From Gnetum montanum (lineage: Eukaryota; Streptophyta; Gnetopsida; Gnetales; Gnetaceae): 64,000 nt of DNA. Where the stretch lies: NCBI GenBank assembly GCA_015680685.1, contig MNCI01012713.1:686345-750344 (forward strand). Reading direction: 5' to 3'. How positions within the stretch are numbered: position 1 is the first letter of the stretch; every line of letters starts with the position of its first letter. Position numbers and translations under genes: made by a program. Of the stretch, positions 1 through 9,930 are shown one piece after another. Under the pieces are notes generated by a model. That model was not told the DNA's origin. It saw only the letters and a program-made list of their open reading frames with translations, and made no database searches.

Positions 1-2311
1 AGTATAGCATCTTCACATTTAAATGCTTTTGTATGTCCTTTAGTAAATTGAAGCCATTCCTTTCTAATTAAGCTAGCCTCACAAGGTGAATATAATTGTT
101 TAACATATTTTAAAAAACCTGTTCTTACATCAAAATTATCACAAGGCCTTGTTGGATTTTTATCTCTATGTTTTGAAGAATACCACTTAATATTTAATGC
201 ATATGCAACCATATGCAATGAGGTATTTGTAGCATTCCATCTTTTTAAAATTAATAGAAATAATTGAGCATTATAAAAATCAAGAGAGCTATCTATTTCT
301 ATAACTCATTTTTTAATTTCTGTTAACATATTTTCATAAATTACATAAATTTCTCCTAATGCAGGTGTATCGGTATCAGCATAACGAATGAACTCAACAA
401 TAGGTTGCAGCATGTTAACAATCCTCCTGCAATATAACAAATACTTATTTTTAATAAGATATAAAGATGCAAACAATAAAAAATAAAGAATTATATTTCA
501 AATAAATTATTTATACTTTATTTGTTTCCACCACTCATCTGATAAAATCTTTTCTCTAACACTTTTTTCCATAGTTGTGTTGGCTTCCTCCCAGTTTTTC
601 CATTTACTGGTTATAACCATTGTTTGTAATAATTCTTGTATCTCTTGCATTCTCTCCAACATTATGAAATATGAAGTATATTTGTTTTACAAAATTTATA
701 ATTAGTTTAGCATTACTAAATCAAATTTCTTAAAAACACACAATATAGATTTTTGTGTTCTATTACCTTGTTTCTATAGGCTTTTTGAAAGTTTTATTTT
801 TGCTACATTCCTGAACAAGGAATTTGAATAATGATGATTGCAAATGAAAATTTGTATGTCTCTTGCATCTATAATAACCTTTTTAACCCAATCAATTTTA
901 CCACTATCATGAAGTGTATTATTTAGAGAATGAACACAACAAGGAGTCCAAAATATATTTGGATGAATCATTTCTATTATTTTTCTTGCACGCCTACAAA
1001 CAGGAGTTGAATCTGTTATAATTTGAATAATGTTGCTTGAACCAATAGTTGCAATTACTGTTTTTAATAATTTGGCTTGAAAATTAGCATCTTTTATATG
1101 ATTGGAGCAATCTGTAGCATTAAGAAAAAATGGTCCAAGTTGACAATTAATTATAATATTAATTAATGGACATTGACGAATATTAGTCTATTCACCCATT
1201 ATAATAGAACAACCACTTTGCTGCCAAAATTGCTTCCATTCCTCCAACTTTTTCATGCCAAGTTCATATCTCTCATCAAGAAGATCATTTCGAATTTTAT
1301 CTTCAGTTGGAGGGATATAAGATGGACCTGCCATATAAAAATATTAGTGTTACTAATAATTTTAAATAAAAAATGATAATTTAAAATTTAAAAATATTAC
1401 TTGCTTCAATGGCACAACGAATTGCTTCTTTGAATGAAGGAGTACGTGCAAGTTTAAATGGTAATCCATTTGCATAGAACATTTTTGCAATACTGATATC
1501 AGCTTTTATTTTTTTTCAACTTGAAAACTTATTTCTATTTGTTTAAACACTTTTTTTTTTGCTGGTTGTACAACATCCTTTGTCTTGTTCTTACTTTCCT
1601 CTGTTCAAATACTTACAGTAGTGCTCTTTATCATAGTCTTTCCTTGAAAGTAGTCGTACATAGCTTTTTGAATATTAGGATATGAAAATTTACATGCAAT
1701 AACACCTGTTCTTATTTTATTTTCTAATTTTTGAAAGAAATGTGAATTCATGGGTACATACATGACACTTCCATCTTTTGCTTTCACCTTCTCCACTCCT
1801 ATAAGTGTTTAATTGTGTTACAAATTGTTTTAATGGAGATTTCAAAATAAATCTACCTTTTGCAAATGGTTTCAAAATTTCTACATTACAATCTAAGACA
1901 TTTTCTTCTTGCGATACATTTTCCTCCAATAGAGTATTATCTATTTCATTCTCATTGCTATCTATGTTTTGAATAGAGCTCATCTTTATGATTCTGTAAA
2001 TATTAATGGTAAAAATTAGAAAATGAGATATGACTACTACTATTCATAAAAGTTAAGATGAATTTTTAAAAAAATTACAAATAGATATACATGACACTTC
2101 CATCTTTTGCTTTCACCTTCTCCACTCCTATAAGTGTCTAATTATGTTACGAATTGTTTTAATGGAGATTTCAAAATAAATCTACCTTTTGCAAATGGTT
2201 TCAAAATTTCTACATTACAATCTAAGGCATTTTCTTCTTGCGATGCATTTTCCTCCAATAGAGTACTATCTATTTCATTCTCATTGCTATCTATGTCTTG
2301 CATAGAGCTCA
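1..2311 (-). pseudogene. BED zinc finger / DUF659 / hAT transposase-like gene remnant (C-terminal end runs off the window)
   Basis: Read on the minus strand, the pieces line up in the order of plant DUF659/hAT proteins. A BED finger core (WKCHVCTHEF, ~1830-1860) is followed after a frameshift by RTGVIACK (~1700). Then come IAKMFYANGLPFKLAR (~1440-1500), YIPPTEDKIRN (~1290-1325), a DUF659 core with IITDSTPVCRRARK and FWTPCCVHSLNNTLHD (~910-1020), KILSDEWWKQIK (~520-560), and the hAT C-terminal part in 1-426 (LGEIYVIYENML, YSPCEASLIRKEW). Likely introns lie at 1328-1400 and 427-516, both with GT/AG ends, and probably at ~670-766. A stop after IIMGE near 1180 and the frameshift near 1720 break it. 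The first ATG is in the second copy of the 329-bp duplication. Whether it was a mobile transposase or a domesticated hAT-like gene cannot be told, because no terminal repeats were found. Confidence 0.8.
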
Positions 2312-2418
2312 TCTTTATGATTCTGTAAATATTAATGGTAAAAATTAGAAAATGAGATATGACTACTACTATTCATAAAAGTTAAAATGAATTTTAAAAA
2401 AAATTACAAATAGATATA
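1761..2418. repeat. 329-bp tandem duplication (two copies)
   Basis: Copies at 1761-2089 and 2090-2418 are about 97% identical by eye. The unit holds the 5' end of the hAT-like gene (start codon, acidic N-terminus, beginning of the BED finger) plus its immediate upstream DNA, so the gene has two start regions. In the distal copy the frame meets a TAA near 2142 where the proximal copy has CAA. Confidence 0.9.
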
Positions 2419-3814
2419 CTTACCAATTGCCCAAATTACTGTGACTAAGGGTATTTATTTTTTCTTTTTCTGCTAGCAAACAGCTTTTAAAAGAAATGTC
2501 TTAAAAGCTTTAACACTAAAATGTCATTCAATACAATAAATCTGGAAATGCAAAACAATAATAGAGTCAGGGAAAAAAATTAAAAATACAAAATAGTGAT
2601 AAATTTAAAAATAACAAGATGAAATTTCAATAAGGAATAGAAAAAAAAATTGAAAATCATAAACAAATGTACTTAATAATTGTTAAAACAGGGGCGAGAT
2701 TTCATAAAATATGAAATATGGCATCATGAAGGAATTGCTTTTTTGGATGAAGGAATAAAGCCAAGTTGAAGAACAGTGAAAGCAGCTTTAATGCATGCAA
2801 AAGGATTTGACCAACGATTGCAAGTAGGGTTTGGTCTACATAATTTCGATTCTGTTTATCAATCTTTTCTGCTTTGATCAAAAGAAAGTAAGAAACAAAC
2901 CAACCAACTCAAAAAAAAGAAAAAAGAAAAAAGAAAAAGTGTCATAACTACAATTAAACTAGAAACCAAATAGAATGGTGTATTAGAGGCATTAATTGAT
3001 TAAAGTGAAATGTTTTTTGGAAGCTTAACAATAATGCAAAACTACTTTAGTAATTTTTTTCTAGTACACTTTCAAAGAGCAATAAGACATCGATGCACTA
3101 AGAACTTAAGCACACTTCAAAAATAAAAACTTAATTATCTGAAACATTAAAGAATGGTCTTGATGAGGTAAGCGTTGCATACTGAACAAAAAAGCTATTC
3201 TGAAATTGTTAAATGATGAAAAGTATAATAAATATTCAACTAAGAGAATCTGTTCTCTTTCTGCTAAAATCTCCAATCTGTTTTGTTCAAGCGTTCGCCC
3301 TAACATTAAACTCTACAATGTCAAATAAAGATAGGGACAGAAAATTTCTAATATTCGGTTAGACCATTAATCTTGCTTGCCGTATTGAACCAAAGTACGA
3401 AACAAAAAGAAAAAATTTCAAAAAATAATAAGAATCAAACGATCAAAAATAATAGGAAAAAATAATTCAAGAGAACCTCCAAATATTTTATCTCCTTGAA
3501 CAAATTGTAATCAAACATGAAAAAATTGACAACCTTAAAATAACCTCAAAGAAAAAAGGATTGAACCAAAGAACTAGTAAGTGAGACGATTTTTTTATGT
3601 ACATAAAAAAAAGACCAGGAACATCTAGATTACCATAGTTGTCCATCGATATGGACCTTTCTTTTTGGATATTTTTCATAGAAAATCAGAAAGGGAAGAA
3701 AATGACTTTAGAGTTGTCGACGGCGTGAAGGATATAGTTGGCTTGTGAGACTGAAGAAATTGAAGCTAACTCAATCAATCTCTTAATCTTAATCCTACCG
3801 CCCTTACTACAACT
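2419..3814. other. AT-rich DNA without a recognisable gene
   Basis: Only short A/T-driven open frames are present. No conserved motif, RNA gene or repeat boundary was recognised. It may include the promoter side of the hAT-like gene. Confidence 0.5.
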
Positions 3815-4817
3815 CTATGCCCCGAAGATTTACGATTTTCAAGAAAATTTCACGAATCGTTCGCGGGCATGCATACAGAAGCATGTACGTAAATTATAAT
3901 TTTTCGTGCAATGGTGTCTCGATTTTCAACTTTCAACCAGAACATTCATTGTCCATTAAAATCTTACCTATTTTTACCTACAAATCGCATCCAATCTTAC
4001 CTGTTTTTACCTGCAAATTGCATCTGCTTCCAACACCTTTTATTGACAAACACTCCTACTCTGCCATTGATAAGGAATTGGATGCTTCTGCAGACTTTCC
4101 AAAAGCCTTATTTCTCTTTTTTAGCCCTGATATTCTTTGCTTCATCTTCAATTTTTCATTTGCAGTGACGAAGGAGAAGATGAGCATTTCTGCTGATGAA
4201 AGGGGTCTTGTTTGCCCAATCTGATTTGGGTGAAGACATTGTTGTCGGGCATATTGCTTTGAATAGCGTAGTTTCTACGATTACTAGGCTCTGAGAAGGA
4301 GACTTGTCGAATCTCCTTTCCGGAGCTTAGTAGTCGTAGAAACTACGCTATTCAAAGCAATCTACCCACAACAACGTCTTCACCCAAATTAGACAGGGTA
4401 GATGAGACCCCCTTTATCAGGAGAAATGCTCATCTCCTCTTTCGTCATTGCCTACAGATAAAAAATTGAAGATGAAGTAAAGAATTTCAGAGCTGGAAGA
4501 GAGAAATAAGGCGTTTGGAGAGTCTGCAGAAGCATCCAATTCCCTCTCTATGGTAGAGTAGGAGTGTCTGTTAATAAAAAGTGTTGAAAGCAGATGCAAT
4601 TTGCAGATAAAAACAGGTAAGATTGGATGCGATTTGCAAGTAAAAATAAGTAAGATTTTAATGAACAATGAATGTTGGGGTTGAAAATTGAAAATCGAGA
4701 CACCATTGCATGAAAAATTATAATTTACATACCCAATGTGGATTGATTTTACACGCTTCTGTACGTGTGCCCCAATTTGTGAAATTTTCTTGGCAATCGC
4801 GAATCTCCGGCGCATAG
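3815..4817. repeat. Long inverted repeat (foldback), arms ~490 and ~508 bp
   Basis: The left arm (3815-4303) and right arm (4310-4817) are reverse complements with almost no loop. The innermost stretch GAATAGCGTAGTTTCTACGA (4261-4280) recurs inverted at 4337-4356. Conceptual translations of the two arms on opposite strands share VNYNFSCNGVSIFNFQP, SHPILPVF and ELDASAD, so the similarity runs the whole length. The outer ends stop at ctatgc / gcatag; I see no flanking target duplication. The right arm reaches into the beginning of the GT47-like coding fragment. Confidence 0.9.
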
Positions 4818-5560
4818 GCCTGAACAGAAGCAAGCTTTTTGCCTTGGCTGGTGCCGGCAGGAGCTATATTCCCAATGATTGCCGCGGCCTCCTCCTCCGA
4901 CAATGCATTCGCGCCAGAGACTCCGCTTGCAGTTATCTGAACTGTTGAAACAATCGGTGTTCCAACAATTCCATGGCTTCCGTTGAGCTGTTTCTGGATT
5001 CGGCCTTCTGCTTGCAGCCTAGAGGAGACAGCTACACGCCAAAGTCCATCTTCGACTGCCTCATCGGAGGATCCATTCCGGTGTTCTTTTGGAACCAGAC
5101 TGCCTACTTTCAGGACAAGTGGCATCTACCCCCGGATCTTGAAAGCTACTCGATTTTCATGCCCAAAAATGATGTGAGAAATGACACCAATGTGGAGGAT
5201 GTTCTCAGAGTAATTCCTCCTGAAAAGGTCCAGAAGCTCAGAGAAAACGTTGTCAGATCCATTCCTGGGGTCATCTTCACTACTCCTGGTTACCGTCTGA
5301 AGAACATGAAAGATATAGTGGGTATTTCTGTGGAAGGAGTTCTCAGCAAAATCAACGAGCTCAACCTCAACCAAGACCAAACAACACAGCCCTGCCCAGC
5401 CGAGCCTACCCTACTCTGCACTGTGCCGCCGTGTCTGGCTGAACCTCCTCCTCTCAACTTTGCAAATTCCAAAATAATGTTCAAGTTACCCCTCTCTCTC
5501 TCTTTCCTTCTCCCTCTGTGTTGTGTTGTGTTGCGAGAAATCACCGAATTAGGAAGTTGA
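4736..5560 (+). pseudogene. GT47 (exostosin / MUR3-like) glycosyltransferase, C-terminal fragment
   Basis: GT47 enzymes are Golgi type-II membrane glycosyltransferases; the MUR3-like branch adds galactose to xyloglucan side chains. The frame shows SKLFALAGAGR and CRGLLLRQC (~4830-4905), matching the family's LFSFAGAxR...RGxIxxQC segment. The GT47 C-terminal signature follows: DSAFCLQPRGDSYTPKS, IFDCLIGGSIPVFFW and WHLPPDLESYSIFMPKNDVR (~4995-5175), then IPPEKVQKLRENVV. An in-frame TGA at 4949-4951 interrupts the reading frame, and the expected N-terminal ~300 residues (TM segment, donor-side domain) are absent. Around 4780-4800 a WQSR-like stretch appears in another frame, suggesting an extra frameshift. 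The tail after the conserved domain is proline-rich and unusual. It starts inside the right arm of the foldback. Exact acceptor or donor specificity is not readable. Confidence 0.85.
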
Positions 5561-5997
5561 CCAAACAAAAATGGGAAAGAATTAGCTCAAAACTTTCCTG
5601 ACAATTACTGTTGTAATTTACAAAGTTATGTGTGCTATGGTAGTGTACGAAACAGCGTACACATAAAAATTACTATTTTATTCACATGTTTAAAACTCAA
5701 GATACCGTATTTAAGAGCATACTTAAGAATGCATACAAAAATTATTATTTTAATTTATATGCTAAATATTCAAGTTATTAGACTTCCTAAAAATATGGAA
5801 TAAAAATAAAACAAAGAGAATTCTTTATTTTTATTTGCATACGCTACATGTATGAGAAAAATGGTTAGAAAATTAACTATATACATTGAACTTGGACTTG
5901 AAATTGACCATGGTCTTTACACACTAGGAAATAGTATTTTTTTGGCTTTTCAAAACTAGTTTGACCATGAAAACTTATTAAGTTAACAATTTAAAGC

Positions 5998-6062
5998 CTG
6001 TTTTTCCTAATTTCAACAATTTGTAGCCTACCTTTTTCCTAATTTGAACGATTTGTAGTCTA
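5998..6062. repeat. Two-copy ~33-bp tandem repeat
   Basis: TTTTCCTAATTTCAACAATT and TTTTCCTAATTTGAACGATT start consecutive units, each followed by tgtag(c/t)cta. Confidence 0.6.
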
Positions 6063-6139
6063 TTTTATTAAATTTTAGCCTATCTTAAATACCAAATAAC
6101 TACAACAAATATTCAATTTAATTAAGTAATTCTATTTTT

Positions 6140-6350
6140 GCTTGTTCAACCTTGCTTGCCATATTTTATTTTGTTTCAACCTTATTTTTACCTCATTTTG
6201 CCTTGTTTTAACCTTATTCAGCCATATTTCGCTTTGTTAGCACCTTACTTTACCTTGTTTTGCTTATTAGTGACCCTACCTTGCCTTATTTAGCTTTGCT
6301 TTACTTTGTTTTGACCTTATTTTATAATATTTTGCATTATTTTAACATTG
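6140..6350. repeat. Degenerate pyrimidine/TTG-rich minisatellite
   Basis: Irregular repetition of ~11-bp words of the type CCTTGTTTTG / CCTTATTT / GCCTTGTTTTAAC. Too degenerate to define a fixed unit. Confidence 0.55.
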
Positions 6351-7938
6351 TTTAATGATTTTATCATGCAAATGCCACTTGATGTGCTTATGTTAACATG
6401 CAAGGTTAGGCTAGGAGGATGAGGAAGCAAATTTGGCTAACATTTAAGCCCAAGTAGATCCTTATGGTGCTGTTGTTCAACCAATTTGACCCTTGAATGC
6501 CTAAATTGAGAGCTTGAAAGCCTTTAAACCATGTAGCCTTAACACCCTAGAATGTCCTAACTGCTCTAGACCTTGTAGTCGGAAACATCATAGAAGGTTA
6601 CCTGGCCATATTCCCCATTTGCCTCCATAGTGGTGAGCAAAAAACACATGAAACCAAGTTTCTCACTAGAACCTAGCTTGCTCAAGACATCATCAAACCC
6701 TTGCATGGAAACATGAAAACCTTCGCAGGACCTTGATTACGTCTAACATTAACATGTTTGCTTTTAGTGTTGTTGGCCTTTGTTTACAAGTTTCGACAAA
6801 TGAATGGTGTTGACAACTCTTGTGGCCTACAACAAGTGAACCTGTGTGACCTCTTGTCTTTTCTTTTTGGTACAAAAAATGAATTGAAAAATTTTGTAAA
6901 GTTTATAAAACAAAATACGGATTTTCCATGTTGTCTATGGTGGCCTGTATTATGCTTACTATCTCATGTGGCCTTATGCAATCTCTTGTAATAATATGAA
7001 TTATTTGGCTTGTTTTCTTATCCTCTTGGAGTTGTGCTTGCAGGATGAAGCCTAAAGTCATCATGAAGGTGCAACTCATCACAACAGTAAGCTACCATGT
7101 GATCTCAATGCACGAGATTCAGTTAGCTTGTCCAATTATGCCAAGAGTGCTTACCTTACATCACCTCCGTTACCCCTCATGAACCATGTTCCTATAGCCA
7201 AAGTACAACCTTCTCCACCTTGCTAACAATGAAGACCAATGTTTGACATTCATGCACCATGGCCATGTTACATACTCCTCTACATGCCCCACAAATCAAG
7301 TTTGTTGAATGTAACACATGTCATTCAATGAGAGAATGAAACAAAATCTAGCATACTCCACCAATTAAGTACTCTAGATTTAACACATCTCGTTTAGTGA
7401 GAAAATAAAATTCGACTTTGGCAATGAAACCCAATGAAGGTTTCACTCCCAAAAGAAAAAGAGAGAAAAGGAGGGGAGAAAATGCCAAGAGAGCCAAAAG
7501 GCCAATGAAGCCTAATGTAAAAACAAATGGCTCCAAACCAAAAAAGGGAGGAGCCTAATGGCCAAAGAAGTCCAAGGATGGAATGGTGGTTCCTCAAAAA
7601 CATTATCAAGTAACTGATAGTTCAAACACAAAGCATGAAGACTTTTAAGCAAACTCACATGTTGTAGCCATACCATTTCCATGATGTCAACATTTGGAAT
7701 TCCTTGGTAGCCAAAACAACCATTTCCCATTACCCATCGTAGCCATCAATCTCATCCCAATCTCTTGACATTCCATCATGATGTTATTTCATCATTGTGG
7801 GTACTCCTTGACAAGATTCAATACCTACCAAATCAAGTGAGGAGAAAAAAGCATTAGTGAGAAACCTATAGCAGTGTTTTGCATTTTTTGTTGATGTCTC
7901 TTGGGTCAATCCTTAAAACATCAACAAAGAGGGGCCAA

Positions 7939-8521
7939 TGAAACACCCCAAAGAAATTCATATTATAACCCATAGCCAAAATTCTTTATAATTTGGTGGA
8001 AAAATAAAGGTAGATACAATTGCCCTATTTCCCAAAAAATCTAGCATTATGGTCTCATGTTACTGATGTTGATGCTGACACTAGTGTTATGGCCTTATGT
8101 TACTGATGTTGACGCTAACACTAGACAATAGACAAAGGTAGCATACAAAAGTTGGGCATGTTACCGAAGTTGACGCTAATGCTAAATAGCATACAAAAGT
8201 TGGACATGTTATTGACGCTAAAATTGACGCTAGATAGCATACAAAGGTTGTTTAGGTATGATAGAAGGTGCTAGAATGACGTCAGCAATCATGATAGAAT
8301 TAATTGGCAACAAGATAGGGATCCAAGGCTTATTTAAACAATGATCTATCTCATCATAAAGACTTTTTGGCATTTTGCATCTACATTGAACTTGAGACTT
8401 TTGAAGTAGTGTAGATGCCCAAGAGTCCATGATGACCATGATAATTCTTCCACAACGTAGACCATTGGAGCAAACAAGTGAAGTTAAGACATAAATATGT
8501 GTAGATACATTGTAGAATACA
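7939..8521 (+). mobile_element. Putative LTR of a second retroelement family (LTR-X), first copy
   Basis: It starts TGAAACACCCC after a purine-rich tract (acaaagaggggccaa, PPT-like) and ends near ACA at 8521. Eight bases later comes TTGTATCAGAGCTT, close to the initiator-tRNA-Met primer site used by many plant LTR elements. A TATTTAA box lies near 8330. The right part (from ~8210) recurs at 9545-9860. Boundaries are inferred from signals only. Confidence 0.45.
8047..8250. repeat. Imperfect ~50-bp tandem repeats (GTTGACGCTAA type)
   Basis: About four degenerate units contain TGTTACTGATGTTGACGCTA-like and ATAGCATACAAAAGTTGG-like segments. They lie upstream of the TATA-like box of LTR-X, the usual place for U3 enhancer repeats. 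Confidence 0.65.
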
Positions 8522-8529
8522 TCCTATGA

Positions 8530-8543
8530 TTGTATCAGAGCTT
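8530..8543 (+). promoter_or_regulatory. Initiator-tRNA-Met-type primer binding site (PBS-like)
   Basis: TTGTATCAGAGCTT differs at one position from the usual TGGTATCAGAGC start. An identical copy lies at 9861-9874. Confidence 0.5.
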
Positions 8544-8596
8544 AAGGATGCTATTACATCTTTTGGGCTTTCTAAAACCCATCATTTGTATCCTAT

Positions 8597-9544
8597 GATG
8601 AGTCATGGTCTGTCACGTCCTATTATCGGACCCTTGATATCAGGTGCAGGATACCAAGTCTGATAGGTTCCAATATCATACCCCCATTATCAAACCCTTG
8701 ATATTACAGCCGTGATATCGCATACGTGATATTGTGGCCTGATAAGCGATATCGCGTATGTGATATCGCAGTTCCTATGTAAGCCTATAAATACACAATG
8801 GGACACGTAACAAATAGTCAGTTTTTTAGTACTTAGAAATTAGTATTAGAGTAGGATCTTTTTGTCATTTTTCCTCTCAACCCTCTCTCCCAGTGCATGC
8901 CCATAGTGTGGTGATTGTAATTATACGACATCATTTATTCAAGTGTGACGTACTTGGACATGCACATGACCAGAAATAAAGATCGAGATTACTTCATCAT
9001 TGCAGCATTCACTTAGTTTAAATTACTTAATTAATTATTTCTTTCGTAGTTAATATCTCTTCATCCTAAACTCCTTAAATGCGGAATGAGTAGGACTTAA
9101 TCATGAGCATTTAAGTGTGACTACTTGGTATTCTTGTAGCATACCTAGGCCATGTGCTTGGTAATCCCAGTGGTAGTCGTGCATGAGGTCCAAGATGTGT
9201 ACGGATGATTAAGGAGCAGATGCTCATCACACTTAGGCTAGTTTAGATTCTCTTCCCCTATTTCCTCTTAGCATAACTCTCTCTCCCTTTTCCTCCTAAC
9301 TTAGCGAAGATTATTTTTCATCGCCTCTAGGAGTAGCATTAGTTTAGGAACACATCATACATCTCACTCTAGACTAAACCATACGTGATAAAGCATATAC
9401 TAGTCCAGGTGGGAAGATAGCGAACTGTGATCAACGAGTAACTATCTAGATACCACAACTAGCCTATCTGTGGAGTTTGACTAGATCATGCGTGAAACAC
9501 TCGTATTCATATGGTTGTGTGTAGGGGTACCTCGCCACTCATCA
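8597..9544 (+). mobile_element. Solo LTR of the TGATGAG gypsy family (GATATC-type U3)
   Basis: It begins TGATGAGTCATGG and ends CGCCACTCATCA. The U3 (8630-8775) is packed with GATATC/TGATAT words. TATAAATA lies at 8786-8793, and the R/U5 landmarks (AAATAAAGATCGAGATTA near 8980, GTGTGTAGGGGTACCTCGCC near 9520-9539) match the LTRs of element A. No internal region is attached. The flanks are not a 5-bp duplication but two overlapping copies of the LTR-X segment. Confidence 0.88.
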
Positions 9545-9930
9545 GATGCTAACATTGATGCTAGATAGCATACAAAGGTTTTCTAGGTATGACAGAAGGT
9601 GCTAGAATGTTGTCAGCAATCATGATAGAATTAATTGGCAACAAGACACAGATCGAAGGCTTATTTAAACAATGATCTATCTCATCATAAAGACTTTTTG
9701 GCATTTTTCATCTACATTGAACTTGAGACTTTTGAAGTAGTGTAGATGTCCAAGAGTCCATGATGACCATGATAATTCTTCCACAACGTAGACCATTGGA
9801 GCAAACAAGTGAAGTTAAGACATAAATATGTGTAGATACATTGTAGAATACATCCTATGATTGTATCAGAGCTTAAGGATGCTATTACATCTTTTGGGCT
9901 TTCTAAAACCCATCATCTGTATCTCATGAA
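9545..9930 (+). repeat. Second copy of the LTR-X 3' part with PBS
   Basis: 9545-9930 repeats ~8210-8594 at roughly 95% identity by eye, including TTGTATCAGAGCTTAAGGAT and the following ~50 bp. The two copies flank the solo LTR in direct orientation. Confidence 0.9.

Larger units (their letters stand above)
5561..7938. other. Gene-free intergenic DNA
   Basis: AT-rich DNA with short repeats (entered separately) and no gene-like frame. The open frames near 7350-7730 are short and lack family motifs. Confidence 0.5.

Noticed and set aside
3817-4833. Two ~135-codon open frames on opposite strands with similar proteins, as if a small gene family
   Set aside because: They are the two arms of one inverted repeat; similarity follows from the foldback, and no known domain is visible.
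4718-5125. Minus-strand 135-codon open frame opposite the GT47 fragment
   Set aside because: It is antisense to a frame with clear GT47 motifs and shows no family features itself.
7348-7730. Minus-strand overlapping frames of 62-72 codons
   Set aside because: Short, mutually overlapping, no motif.
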